A stretch of 64,000 nt of DNA. Source: Branchiostoma floridae (Eukaryota > Chordata > Leptocardii > Amphioxiformes > Branchiostomatidae). Position numbers and translations under genes: made by a program. Positions within the stretch are counted from its first letter, which is position 1. The number at the start of each line of letters is the position of its first letter. Shown here one piece after another: positions 54,099-64,000 of this stretch. Location: positions 14,954,079 to 15,018,078 of the forward strand of contig NC_049989.1 in assembly GCF_000003815.2 (NCBI RefSeq). The letters run 5' to 3'. Below the pieces are notes generated by a model. That model saw only the letters and a program-made list of their open reading frames with translations, had not been told where the DNA came from and did not search any database.

Positions 54099-54560
54099 AA
54101 CAGCGAAAAGCTTCTTGTCAGTTTCAGAAGCACTATCTGAGATTTCTTCTAGTAGTTTTACAGAATCGTAAGATATGTGACAGGGACGTCCTTATAGCTC
54201 AACTGGTAGCAGCCTCACAGTTGTATACAAGTCAGCACCAAGGAAAGATACTGCATTTCCAGTGTGAAAACAAGTCAGCACCAAGGAAAGATACTGCATT
54301 TTCAGTGTGAAAACAAGTCAGCACCAATGCAAGATACTGCATTTTCAGTGTGAAAACAAGTCAGCACCAAAGAAAGATACAGTAACTGTCAAGAACAGCG
54401 AAACGCTTCTTGTCAGTTTCAGTAGCACAATCTGAGATTTCATCTACATGTAGTTGTTTTACAGAGTCGTAAGATATGCTGTTTGGATGCCCCTCATGAT
54501 GGCTCAACTGGTAGCACAGCCTGACAGTGCAACTCCTGGTTCCAGTTAGTTTCCAAAAGC
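54099..54560. repeat. Local duplications with a 43-bp tandem repeat and SINE heads
   Basis: ACAAGTCAGCACCAAGGAAA recurs at 54227, 54270, 54313 and 54356 (43-base period). It is flanked by two copies of an about 85-bp segment beginning GAACAGCGAAA (54099 and 54392). SINE A-box heads (TAGCTCAACTGGTAGCAGCC near 54194 and GGCTCAACTGGTAGCACAGC near 54502) are included. Confidence 0.75.
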
Positions 54561-54875
54561 AGTTATCGAATGGAATGCACTACCGCAACACCTTATAGAA
54601 GCTAAGACTACAGATAGCTTCAAAGCTGGGGTAGCCAAGTACTATGGTTACCCCGGCTTCACCCAGATGAAAGGGTAGGAGCCTATACCTAGTGTGGCAA
54701 TGTACAGTATCACGTTATTCGTTTATTTATGCACCACTTTTTTCTATTTTGTTGACGGCTTGCACCACCACCACCGGCCACACTTGGGTAAGGCCTCTGA
54801 TCATAAGTAAGTCCTGGACATTATGCCCCACGCGGGGTTTTGTCTAGTATCATAAGAAGAAGAAGAAGAAGAAGA
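54556..54875 (+). mobile_element. LINE 3' end remnant with (AAG)n tail
   Basis: 54556-54680 reads VIEWNALPQHLIEAKTTDSF then KAGVAKYYG, typical of the last residues of CR1/Jockey-like LINE ORF2 (VEWNLLP...LDSFK). A (GAA)n tract follows at about 54854-54876. A SINE body (TCCCGGTTCAATCCTGGGGA) starts near 54930. Confidence 0.6.
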
Positions 54876-55514
54876 AGGCGTAAAGGGGGGGGGGGGTCCA
54901 ATTACTAGTAGTAGATCGTAACTGGAAGATCCCGGTTCAATCCTGGGGAGGGCATATCGGTTGGGGCTGCACCCGTCTTTCGAAAGGGGTTGTAGAATGG
55001 TGGTCCCGAGTGCCTCAAGCAAGTTAAAGGGGAAGGGCTAGTACTCCCTTCCTGTAAAATATACCCTGCTACTGAAACGGCAAGGATACAGTGTCCGATG
55101 TGCCACTAGGAACTACAAGGCAGTCCGAAAGAACAAACAAGTATTAGGTCCGTAAGACTTTCCCATTTGATATTTCAAGAACAGCTATGTGTTTCTTTCC
55201 AGTCTCATCTTAGAATACATAGTTCCCCATAATCAAAAGATATATCATATTCATCGATGTCATGATGCACTTGGCTGCCTTCCACTAGTTCTAACCGTGC
55301 TATTAACCTTACCAAGGCGATGTGCCAATATGATTTCATGGTAATCATGATATATGATAATTCATGTGTCCCTTCGGAAGACCAAATGACAGATAGGTGC
55401 AGCCGATGCCAAGAGGGTAACCGTGATCTTAACCCTGACTAATAGTGTCAAATTACAACACCTGAGCTCACAGCAACTGTGAAGGGTTGTATTGACGTGC
55501 AAAGTGTGAGCAAG

Positions 55515-55745
55515 TTGGTTTGTGGCGTCGGGCGTGGCGTAACTGGTAGAGCGTTCGGCTCGGAACCTAGAGGTTCTGAGTTCGATCCCCGCCGTGCCCC
55601 GCCCCGACGTTGTGCCCTTGGGAAAGGCACTTTACACGACCTTCATCACTTCACCCAGGTGTAAAAATGGGTACCTTCTGTCTGTACCATGTATGTGGCA
55701 CTGTTAATATAAGTGACTAAAACTTGAGTGCAGTGCCACATTGTC
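55515..55745 (+). mobile_element. tRNA-derived SINE, copy 1
   Basis: A box GTGGCGTAACTGGTAGAGCG, B box AGTTCGATCCC, then CCCTTGGGAAAGGCACTTTA and ACACGACCTT. The spacing is tRNA-like but the 3' acceptor strand is absent. Confidence 0.65.
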
Positions 55746-55779
55746 CTCGTCTGTCCAAAAGCAAAATAGAAAAAAAAAG

Positions 55780-56060
55780 TTGGTTTGTGGCGTCGAGTGT
55801 AGTGCAACTGGTAGATCGTTCGTTTAGGAATCTAACGTTAGAGGTCCCGAGTTCGATACTCGCCGTACCCCCGACGTTGTGCCTTTGGGAAAGGCACTTT
55901 ACACGACCTTTCTTAAATACTTCACTCAGCTGTATGTAAAAATGGGTACCTGACTTCAGCTGGGGAGGTAAAAGGCGGTGGGAGGAGAGGGATGGGCTCC
56001 AATCACACCGGGATGGACCCCTGCTTTCTTGCTAAGTGTCGTGGTTTCTTTAACTGGGCT
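55780..56060 (+). mobile_element. tRNA-derived SINE, copy 2 (decayed)
   Basis: Starts with the same GTTGGTTTGTGGCGTCG as copy 1, has GAGTTCGATACTCGCCG and TTTGGGAAAGGCACTTTACA, and ends in CTAAGTGTCGTGGTTTCTTT just before the LINE fragment. Confidence 0.6.
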
Positions 56061-56063
56061 GAA

Positions 56064-56760
56064 GTGGGGTGTCCATGTTAACAAAATAACAACCAAGGCT
56101 AAACAGACATTGGGAGTAATCAAACGCAACCTGTGGGCATGTCCAACCAGGGTAAAATCACTTGCATACACGTCACTAGTAAGACCTAACCTTGAGTATG
56201 CCGCTACAGTATGGGACCCGTATACAAAGAAAGACAAAGATAAACTTGAAAGGGTACAGAACCAAGCTGCCCGATTCTGCACAAACAACTATAACAGGGA
56301 TTCTAGTGTTACCAACATGAAAACAAATTTGCAGTGGATGTCACTTGAAGATAGAAGGAAAATGTCCAGATTTTCCATGATGTACAAAATGACCAATAAA
56401 CTGGTGTACGTACCAACTGATAAGTATCTAATACCAGCTCAAAAAAGAACAAGAAACAGTCATGCATTCAAATACCAGAGTTACCAACCTAGGATTGATG
56501 TGTTCAAAAATTCGTACTTTCCCAGAACTATCGTAGAGTGGAATTTGTTATCACCAAGTACAGTAGGGGCATCTTCTCTGGGTAGTTTTAAAGAACGCTT
56601 GCAGATAGATGTGCAAAAGGTAGGTGTAATGAGTCGTTCGGTGTAATATAACCAGCTGCTGCCGCACCGCGTGCCTGCGAAGCTGGTGTGTTACGCCGAA
56701 CGGCGGTTATACCGGCTATATAGATACAGATACAGATACAGATACAGATACAGAGATGTG
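56064..56760 (+). mobile_element. 5'-truncated LINE (CR1/Jockey-like) ORF2 C-terminus
   Basis: About 193 codons remain open from KWGVHVNKITTKAKQTLGVI through LVRPNLEYAATVWDPYTKKD and KLERVQNQAARF to RTIVEWNLLSPSTVGASSLG then SFKERLQ, stop TAA. This is the region after the reverse transcriptase palm in chordate LINEs. A (GATACA)n tract (about 56724-56752) follows. The catalytic core is absent, so it is an immobile fragment. Confidence 0.8.
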
Positions 56761-56786
56761 GCTCTCCTCAAACACGGACCTCCACT

Positions 56787-57121
56787 AAAGCTAAGGGCAC
56801 AACCCACCGTACGTGCAAATACGTGCTGTCTATGTGCAAAAACGTGGGCAATCTTTTGGGATCCGTAAGTGGTAAGTACCGCCTTCGAAAGTACTCGTAG
56901 GGAATCCGACGGATTTGGGAGCACGTAGACACGTCGTAGAACTTGTGGAGGCAAAACTTTGTGTGCCATCGTGCTGCAGATTCGCCCTCCGCATACGTGC
57001 CAGTACGGGCGATGCACCTGCCCTGTACAGCCTGAACGTTTTCAGAAATACGTGGCGGACGTGGCCTCCCAAAAAAACATGCGGACAAATTGCACGTACG
57101 GCGGGTTGTGCCCTTAGCTTT
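56787..57121. mobile_element. 335-bp element with 32-bp terminal inverted repeats
   Basis: AAAGCTAAGGGCACAACCCA with CCGTACGTGCAA at the left is mirrored at the right with one mismatch in 32. Recurring ACGTGC/GTACGTGC inside. It lies within SINE-tail sequence (AAACACGGACCTCCACT on one side, ATTCGAGGGACGTCCCTAAC on the other). No ORF with homology. Target duplication not resolved. Confidence 0.75.
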
Positions 57122-58112
57122 AACGACCTATTCGAGGGACGTCCCTAACCGAAGCTAGGTACTCATTTACACCAAGAGTAGAGTGAGTAAGTTATTGTAA
57201 AGTGCCTTTCTCAAGGGCACAATTTAAGAACCTGTCTGGGAATCGAACTAAATACTTCAAGGTTCTAGCTCATTATCACTAAACTCTACGTCCTTGCAAT
57301 GGCCACCTTTGCTACTTTCGCGTGATCTCTTTCGTCACAGAATATGACCCAATATGACAGTAATTCAGTGGCATAATAGATTGATCAAATCATTTATTCC
57401 AGAGACCAAAAATAAACTCCAATTAGTGTGCACCAGTCATTTTTCGTTAACAACTGTCGGTGATTGGTTCTTTACAATGTAAGTGTGTCGCGTTTTCAGT
57501 AATTGATAACATAATTTGATAAAAGTGTGGCGTTTTCAGAAATTGATAACATAATTTGACCTCCCTGACACGAGATTTCGATGTAATCACCAGCTCGTGA
57601 AATTACATCATTATAACTACGTCACATTTACAACATAAGCTCATGTTCGGCGCCTTTCACAAAGTTTGTTTTGTCATAACAAAGTCATAACAATTTTATC
57701 ACAACATACCCAGTATGGCATACGTTTGGTGTACCCAGGTTCTCCTGAAAAACAGGGCTTTAGTCCTGAGAGTGCAAATCTGGTTAAATAAAATAATCTC
57801 TCACATCAACAGAACTGTAGCATCTTTGATCTTGTCATTACCTATATCCATTGTACAGGCAGGTTCTCCTAATTGATTCAGCACCAACTTGTCTCGTTTA
57901 AATTTACTTTTCTGTTATCCATTTTGTTACTTATGTATGTAATGTGGTTTACTACTCTTGTTTTATGCGTATGTTTCTTGAGTAGAAGGCTTAATATAAG
58001 CAATTTGTGCTTTCTGCCTCATACTCTCAAAATATATGTGAATGAATAAATAAATGAAATAAAGGAAATGAAATAAAATGTCGCATTTCCTACCCGGGGC
58101 CCGGCCGGAAAT

Positions 58113-58200
58113 AGAGTAGAAGCCGTTTTATAATTGCACACCCAATTTGCCAGCCTATTTCGTGCAATTACACGGCGTGTGCAATGATGCGAAGCTACAA
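58113..58200. mobile_element. MITE fragment (AGTAGAAGCCG...GTGCAATTA)
   Basis: AGTAGAAGCCGTTTTATAAT and CATTTCGTGCAATTACA-like motifs match 1274-1451. Confidence 0.5.
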
Positions 58201-58442
58201 GTTGGAGCAGTATTGCATGGTTGCTTCCATTGACCGAAGAAGTGGGAAGAAAAAGAAGAAGACGAAGAATTCACCAGAAAGAACTTCGTTTGAAACATCT
58301 TAGGCACAGAAATCAGTTGTGTTGGTGTTATAGATTATATTACACAACTTTACTATGGACTCTCTTCTTCTTCTTCTTTACCATGAACTCTACTACGGTA
58401 ACCTTAGTAAATGTTAACGGTTTTAAGAGCTTTCTTTGTTCC

Positions 58443-58660
58443 CTTGCAAGACGCGCTTTACTTTCAAACGATAGACAGTCCAAAGGCTCAATCACTAAGC
58501 TCTGTTTTACCCAACAGCCTTGTAACTACAAAACGTTACCATGAACTCCACTACCTTCGTAAAATTTGATTTGTTGGCTTGCAAGACGCGCTGGGCTTTC
58601 AAACGATAGACAGTCCAAGGGCTCAATATTTTACGTTCTCTTGTACCCAACATCCTCTAA
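58443..58660. repeat. Direct duplication, about 137 bp apart
   Basis: TTGCAAGACGCGCT, TTTCAAACGATAGACAGTCC and GGCTCAAT occur in both halves (near 58443 and 58579), with CCATGAACTC(T/C)ACTAC before each. Confidence 0.7.
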
Positions 58661-59299
58661 AACCGACCACAACCGACCACACACCCATCCCGTGGATTGG
58701 ACAGTGTCAGAGGACAACCAAAGTAATTCCAGTGGACAGTCACAATCAGTTCTCCTCGTGAATGGGCGTCCCTCTGCTATAGGACGATAAGTTGTTTCCG
58801 ACGGCTCCTGAATAATAAATACGCCCTCTGAGGTTTAATCAGGCAAAAATTGAATGCCGTGTCATTGGAACGGTTCCAACCATTCAAAGCCTGGATTTTT
58901 TTTATTGTGTTCTTCTCTAGCACATCCTATCGACCAATGACTTTGATACTTCATCCAACTCATAAATGATTACTCTATTTGTAGTAGATGGACAAATCTT
59001 TCACATTAGGTGCGCGATGGACGAAACGTTTTTGAGAAGAAAGTGTAAATCATGTCAAGTTAAACCGTTTTGTCGGATCTTGTTTCCTCGACATGGGCGA
59101 TTAGTAGGCGGAATACTCGAGTTTATGGTCATATCTTATCGTTTTAGCCATATTTCTTTTACTTAATGATCACCACGTAATAAGGTCACCTCAAGGTGTG
59201 TTCCAAAGGTCACCTCAAGGTCACGGGTAACATATGACTGTAACAGCATCTCTTTTCCTTCGGTAAGAAACATCATGAGACCAGCTCAACTGGTCAGTA

Positions 59300-59480
59300 A
59301 GAGTAACTGACCCAATAGGAGAAGCAGGGGTTACGAAGGCCGGGAAGGACCCGTACTCTTTTCGAGGTGTGGCTCTATCTCCTCAAACACGGAACCCCAA
59401 TTCAATTCGAGCTCGAGGGACGTCCCTAACCGAAGCTACACCTGAAGTCATAGTGAAGAAAGTCGTGTAAATCGTCTTTT
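59300..59480 (+). repeat. SINE tail fragment
   Basis: AAGGACCCGTACTCTTTTCG, CCTCAAACACGGA and CGAGGGACGTCCCTAACCGA, as around 56755 and 57130 and in 16315-16500. Confidence 0.5.
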
Positions 59481-59809
59481 CCAATGAAAAAGGAGCGCCA
59501 AGACGACGAAGATTGTTCAGTTCAAATAGCTTCTAGTGTTCAATTCGTATATTGTTGATATGATTTAGCTTTAGTCCAGTCACAAGGATTTGAGTGCTTT
59601 GAATCTTTGTGGCCTTTTTGCAACGGCAAAGTTCAAGATCATGATGATGTTTTGACTACAAGAGACTAACAGAAAAGACATTTTCATTCGGTCGGATGTT
59701 TACTTTCATTCGCGGTCGCGATCTCTCTTACAGTGAGAGTTATTGACGGAGGTTCCACACTGCCTATACTCGTAGATATGCATAGCAGAGGTCGTTAAAT
59801 GGACTAGGT

Positions 59810-60345
59810 TATAACACTAGGGTGGGAACTTCCCTGCGATCGTTTTCAACAAGTACGTATACAGTTGAGGTATCATCATTAGATAGCTTTAAGCAGAACA
59901 TGCAGTTAGATATGCAAGGGTTATATGGCCTTCACACTGAAACCGAATTAGCAGGAATCAAGCAGAACCAGCCGGAATGAAGTATTTGCAAAATTCGTGC
60001 CACAGTCGGGGCCATTCCGAGTGGGAATTCCAAATGGACCTTGTGTCCCCTTATATCCACGAGAAGGAATGAGCCAATATTTAAAATACCGTCAGAATGG
60101 AAAGCCTTTTCTATTCCTGTGAATTCGTACTGTATTCTAGAATGCGGTCAAACTGCTGTTAGAATAGTTATCCACTTGGATAGTAATCCACTTAGAATCC
60201 ACTTTGGGCGGATATACGAGTATTACAGAAGGGGACTGATACAAATAACAGATTCAGATTCAGACTATTCAGATACAGATACAGATACAGATACAGATAT
60301 ATACAGATATATCGCTCAAAGAACTTCATCATCATCATCATCATC
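59810..60345. repeat. LINE-end remnant, GGAAT element copy 2 and microsatellites
   Basis: 59815-59925 has a decayed LINE tail (TGGGAACTTCCCTGC, then TCATCATTAGATAGCTTTAA). 59925-60200 matches the GGAAT fold-back element at 48630-49212 (CAGGAATCAAGCAGAACCAG and GGGAATTCCAAATGGACCTT). (AGATAC)n at about 60268-60300 and (ATC)n at about 60327-60349 follow. Confidence 0.6.
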
Positions 60346-61186
60346 ATCCGGGCGTGCTGGCTGCACGAACTTCATAGATAAAGAAAACTAACTTTTCACG
60401 CTTTGATTTTATATGTTTTGTTGTCTTTACAGTCGTACCTTTATATCATAATACCTACGCAGGATATTCTAATTGTGAAATCAAGGGTTGGCAAATTCCA
60501 CTAGCTGTAGACTACTGTATGTTCTATGAAGTAGCGTAGACTGGTACTTCGTATCTCGAAGAACATTTACAGGCATTTTTCACAAAGTTCATCAAGTTTT
60601 CCACTTGGAACTTTCGGCACCGGCAACTCTGGAAAAGGTGAGGGTCACGTCAAAACGTCAAAACCAGACAAAAGATACTCCATAAACATGGCGATGATAC
60701 ATGTTGTATTTTTCATGTAAAGGAGTCCCGACAAAACCGCGTCACTGCGAATTTCACAGTCCCTCAATAAAGGCGTAAAGCAAACGCCTCAAATAAAAAC
60801 GTACCACCAGAAATATGATGGTAGTAATTTTTTTGGAAAGTCCCACGCACGAGAAGTGTTTATCTACGTCTTTGATGCCTAAATATTTTTACAGCGTATC
60901 TGACAGCTTCCACTGACCAAAAGAACATAATGTGTGAATTATTACTTCACCAATGGTCGTGGACAAAATATCCTTCTCTGGAGTTCCGACAAAGTCTTTT
61001 GACTGCATTTCCATGTCCCATATAACAACGCCATAAACAGCAGTATGTAAACTGTACTGAATAACTACTGTATTAATTGATGCAGGCGTGCAGACACTTT
61101 TTGGCGTATGCATTTTGGCGCCATTGTTTATGTGGGGCTTTACGTATCCACGTCAGTACGCTTTTATGATCTTTTATATTGAACTA

Positions 61187-61784
61187 ATAAGGCCATTTTG
61201 ATATGATTATATGGATGACATTCTCTGAGAATCCCAAAACTGATGCGAGTGTGCGAATGAAAAAAGTTGGTCAGAGATGGTTGCCTTGATCATAACATCT
61301 ACCTCTAGTTCACCTTTATCCGTGGGGTAACCTATATCCGTTGTTTTTCAGAACTGGGTATCTAGGCACATCAAGCCGTTGGGTGGTAGTTTTGAATTGC
61401 AATATACTGAAAATATTGCAATTTGAAACAAACGTCCGTCCAACGTGTTATCCCCAAATACCATGTTTTTTAAAAGCAACGGATATAGGTTTCCCAACGG
61501 ATAAAGGTGAACTAGCGTTAAGTGGACAGGAAGGTTGAACAAATAGACATGGTATACCGAACAATAGATTCTTCACTTTTGTTCTTTCACATCTTCTTTC
61601 AATCTTTGACTCAGAGTCCGTTTTAGCATTCTTCAACATAAGTAGCAGTTTTCCGATATTCTTGGCAATTCAAGGCAAATGCACACTCATTTTGCAACTG
61701 CTTGGTCAATTTGGACGATTTACTGTATGGTTGAAAACTTTCTTTGGAAACTGACGAAAATTGATTCAAATCAACAAGGCCTAA
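61187..61784. mobile_element. Inverted-repeat DNA element, copy 2, interrupted by a MITE
   Basis: Left TAAGGCCATTTTGATATGAT and GGATGACAT; right AATTGATTCAAATCAACAAG and GCCTAA. Its right part (GGTTGAAAACTTTC, CATACAGTAAATCG in complement) matches the left part of 1139-1717. The MITE at 61314-61515 is nested in it. Confidence 0.6.
61314..61515. mobile_element. MITE with about 38-bp inverted ends (CTAGTTCACCTTTATCCG)
   Basis: CTAGTTCACCTTTATCCGTG then GGGTAACCTATATCCGTTG mirrors CAACGGATATAGGTTTCCCA then ACGGATAAAGGTGAACTAG. About 200 bp. Confidence 0.75.
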
Positions 61785-61867
61785 TGAAGTACAACAATCG
61801 GTTAGGTTAAGTCTGCTAAGATTACTAATGATTTATGGTTTGTTCTTCGTTAGTTTCAGGCAGAGAT

Positions 61868-61976
61868 ATGAAGACCGCTGTTATACTCGCTGTGGTGTGC
61901 GTGGTTGCAATGATGCAGCTTTCCGCCAGGGGCGCCAGCGCAGACGTGCCGTTCAGGAACTTGGAAGAGAGGGCAG
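61868..61976 (+). CDS. RFamide precursor coding exon 1 (signal peptide)
   Basis: The exon begins at 61860 after GTTTCAG; the ATG follows eight untranslated bases. Hydrophobic core AVILAVVCVVAMM, small residues before the likely cleavage (GASA), donor GTAAGT. Confidence 0.85.
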
Positions 61977-63725
61977 GTAAGTCGATTTGATTGTATCAAT
62001 GGGCTATATGCCGTATGAGAGCCTACTCTGTAGTACCCCTTCCGGTCGCCCCCTAAAAATGGCCATGGCAGATACCACACTACTTTTAGGGATGGGGTCT
62101 TGGCACGTCATGCTGCAGCACATGAAAATACCGCCAGGGGGCCCAAAATTGCCATATTTCCATGGGACTTCAGTAGCTACCCACATGGTAAAACTCATAC
62201 TAATCCATCCAAAGGATCTTGAGTTATAGGTGCCAACACACAAACAGAAACAATACCTCTGTCTCAGATGTACCTCCTTTCCGGGGGTAACAAATTTCTA
62301 CGTTGTATCAGATTCTGAAGAAAGAGAAAAGTCCGGCACGGCCTTGTGGAAACTATCAATTGGGGCTGATATCAAGAGAAGCTATAAAGCATAAACTTAG
62401 GTTAACCCTTCCGATCGAATATACATTAACCTTTCTTGAAATTGCCACAATATGTCATTTTAACTAGGAGAATACGGCACCTTTCCATCGATTGGGGTTG
62501 TATATAGTGGGAAGATAATTGGTCTTTATTCTAGCCGTTATAGACTTGAAAATTGAATGATGGAAACTCAGTTCAGTCAAACACTCCCATCTGACTCAAA
62601 TTACCCACAGTGGAGTGCTTATGGTATTGTGAAATGGAGAGATAATTGTATCGGAGGCCATTTGTCCAGAAACATTGAGCCGTGGCAGAAACAATGACCA
62701 TTTGGGAATTATCAAAATTGTCAAGCGTCACAGGTAATGCGTCTTTCATTTATTCAACTGAAAACTTTGGACCCAACGTAAGTAAGATTTTTTTTTCAAC
62801 CGACTGAATCTTTAGAGGCCAGATAACAAAATTCTTTACTCATAGCTAGTACTTTTTAATCATCAGCCGACTTTTGATGGCCGTGTGTCACGTCACTGTC
62901 CTACCTAGCACTGCAGCTAGGTGTCGCTGCTGCAGTGTGAGGAATGCTGTCCCAAACATGACGAAATTTACATGTACAATTTGTGTGCAAAGAACTTTGC
63001 TATTCGGTGATTTACCAACCTAAACTGTTCACGGACGAACACCATGCCTTCTTCAGGTATACTGACCCACTAACTCCTGACACGTGACTTTCCGTTAGCG
63101 TAACTTAGGGGGTTAAAGGTGCCAGGAAGCCTGTACCGCCCCCCGTCCTTTTTAAGGCTCTGTTGGAGATGTGAAAGTTCGTTCGTTCGAACCGTTGCAG
63201 TGCGTTATGCCACATAGCGCAACATGTTTCCTTGCTGTATCAGCAGCAGGGCATTTTTTTTTCAGATTTTCAGAAAGGGTTTCTTCTTCTTCGCCGCATA
63301 TCAGTTTTGGTTAATACTGAGGCGGGCCGTCATTGTTCGCCACACTCCTAGGGTTTGCTAGTCTATAACGTTCTCGAGGCATCTCCTCGAACAAGGGCCT
63401 ACCAGTTAATACGTCCCTTCCGAAAGATTGGAGGCGCCCCAACCAAGATGCCCTTCCCAGAATTGAATCGGGGTCTCCCAGTCACCAAATGATTGATAAC
63501 AGGAGCTCAACTGTGACACTGCCATCAATTGAGCTACAGGGACACCCATTTTCCTTACAATTCTTTTTTTCTTATTTCTTTACTACAGGAAGCCTGGCCA
63601 ACTTCTTCCGAAGCGGCAACCAGCCCGCCCTGAGGTTCGGTCGGGGCGGAGTCGGGAACATGCCGTCCTTCCGTTTCGGGCGTCGGTCGTACGACGGGAT
63701 CGGTGACGACGATAACTTGGAATGA
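61868..63725 (+). CDS. RFamide neuropeptide precursor, QRFP-like (two coding exons, 81 residues)
   Basis: A secreted peptide precursor; mature products should act on G-protein-coupled receptors. Exon 61868-61976 encodes a signal peptide (MKTAVILAVVCVVAMMQLSA, probable cleavage after GASA, residue 25) and DVPFRNLEERA. Exon 63589-63725 adds GSLANFFRSGNQPALRFGRG then GVGNMPSFRFGRR and an acidic tail, stop TGA. The splice is phase 1 (GCA-G|GTAAGT ... CTACAG|GA). FG-R and FG-RR are amidation and cleavage signals, predicting SGNQPALRF-amide (or a longer form) and GGVGNMPSFRF-amide. SFRFGRR equals the end of vertebrate QRFP (GGFSFRFGRR), while PALRF also recalls LPXRF/GnIH peptides, so QRFP-like is the best but not certain label. 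Human QRFP precursor is longer (about 136). Confidence 0.85.
62090..62275. repeat. Dispersed repeat fragment
   Basis: GGGGGCCCAAAATTG, ACATGGTAAAACTCATACTA then ATCCATCCAAAG, and GATGTACCTCC are modules of the 32695-33810 family in reverse orientation. Confidence 0.5.
63400..63543 (-). mobile_element. tRNA-derived SINE, reverse
   Basis: On the minus strand: TCCCTGTAGCTCAATTGATG (A box), CCCCGATTCAATTCTGGGAA (B box), then GGGCATCTTGGTTGGGGCGC. It lies about 45 bases upstream of the coding exon 2 acceptor. Confidence 0.6.
63589..63725 (+). CDS. RFamide precursor coding exon 2 (both RFG motifs)
   Basis: Follows TTTACTACAG. Contains ALRFG-R and FRFG-RR and ends SYDGIGDDDNLE, stop. It is markedly GC-richer than the surrounding intron. 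Confidence 0.88.
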
Positions 63726-64000
63726 CAATCAACAACGGACGGCAACGATAGAACGAACACACCCAAGACCTTTCCTACCTAGCTAGCACGACAGTGGGCC
63801 TAAAGTGATCGGGAAAGTATCTAGCATAGTGAAACATGTACGAAACAAAAATACATATCTACGGGTATTGAAGAGGCCCCTTATGCGTTCAAAGTAACCT
63901 ATATTGCTAAAGCAGTCTACGACAAACGGCTAAGATGCTTCTCAAATCACTATTGAAACACTGATGATTTTGAATGATGGATTTTGATTGGATGGCGGTA
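63726..64000 (+). other. RFamide gene 3' UTR and right edge
   Basis: Follows the TGA stop. No canonical AATAAA is present before the window ends, so the transcript end is not defined. Confidence 0.45.

Larger units (their letters stand above)
51395..61859. other. Long 5' intron of the RFamide gene
   Basis: 10.5 kb filled with SINE, LINE and MITE debris listed separately. I see no open exon with homology. 51400-52310 and 57300-58100 show nothing recognised except a 40-bp direct duplication near 57482-57560. Confidence 0.45.
61977..63588. other. RFamide gene intron 2
   Basis: 1.6 kb with no exon. It holds a dispersed-repeat fragment (62090-62275), and a reverse SINE (63400-63543) next to the acceptor tract. 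62280-63100 is unique with nothing recognised. Confidence 0.55.

Noticed and set aside
48541-55620. tRNA genes suggested by A and B boxes (48541, 54190, 54500, 55530)
   Set aside because: No complementary acceptor stem, and all continue into shared SINE bodies.
56691-57148. Four overlapping ORFs of 77-108 residues
   Set aside because: All lie in the 335-bp inverted-repeat element; both strands are open because of its GC-rich palindromic composition.

Overview
The window is intron-rich animal DNA, not bacterial or viral. Short coding exons with GT/AG borders are separated by kilobase introns full of short inverted-repeat transposons, tRNA-derived SINE pieces and 3' ends of LINEs. The gene content (a glycogen phosphorylase kinase gamma subunit, the BLOC-3 subunit HPS4, and an RFamide neuropeptide precursor whose end resembles vertebrate QRFP/26RFa) and the repeat style suggest an invertebrate chordate, most likely a lancelet (Branchiostoma). 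The species is an inference. One 100-base run of N (49462-49561) marks a scaffold gap.

Layout. (1) About 2.8-16.8 kb, minus strand: eight coding exons of phosphorylase kinase gamma, from the start codon to the middle of the kinase domain; the rest lies beyond the left edge. (2) About 16.8-17.7 kb: a divergent promoter between this gene and HPS4, with oppositely oriented ATGGCG (YY1-like) elements about 220 bases apart and a probable non-coding first exon of HPS4. (3) 20.1-42.1 kb, plus strand: a complete HPS4 in eleven coding exons. All joins keep frame and give 1027 codons plus a stop; one 1991-base exon encodes a long acidic, serine-rich insert. A decayed TRIM/NHL-type gene lies antisense in intron 8. 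Just before exon 10, that exon's splice acceptor and first about 50 bases are duplicated in tandem and split by an inverted-repeat transposon. (4) 42.1-51.2 kb: HPS4 3' UTR and intergenic repeats. (5) 51.2-63.7 kb, plus strand: a short RFamide neuropeptide gene, with a well-formed CRE/GC-box/TATA/initiator promoter, a probable non-coding first exon, a 10.5-kb intron, and two coding exons for an 81-residue precursor.

The three genes do not form one pathway: PHKG controls glycogen breakdown, HPS4 is half of a Rab32/38 exchange factor for lysosome-related organelles, and the RFamide precursor is secreted. Only PHKG and HPS4 seem to share regulation, through the divergent promoter. The points most worth a second look are the tandem exon-10 acceptor array of HPS4 with its AG|GTA (recursive-splice-like) junctions, the RFamide precursor and its promoter, the 30-nt kinase microexon, and several transposon families defined here by their inverted ends, two of them with clean 8-bp target duplications.
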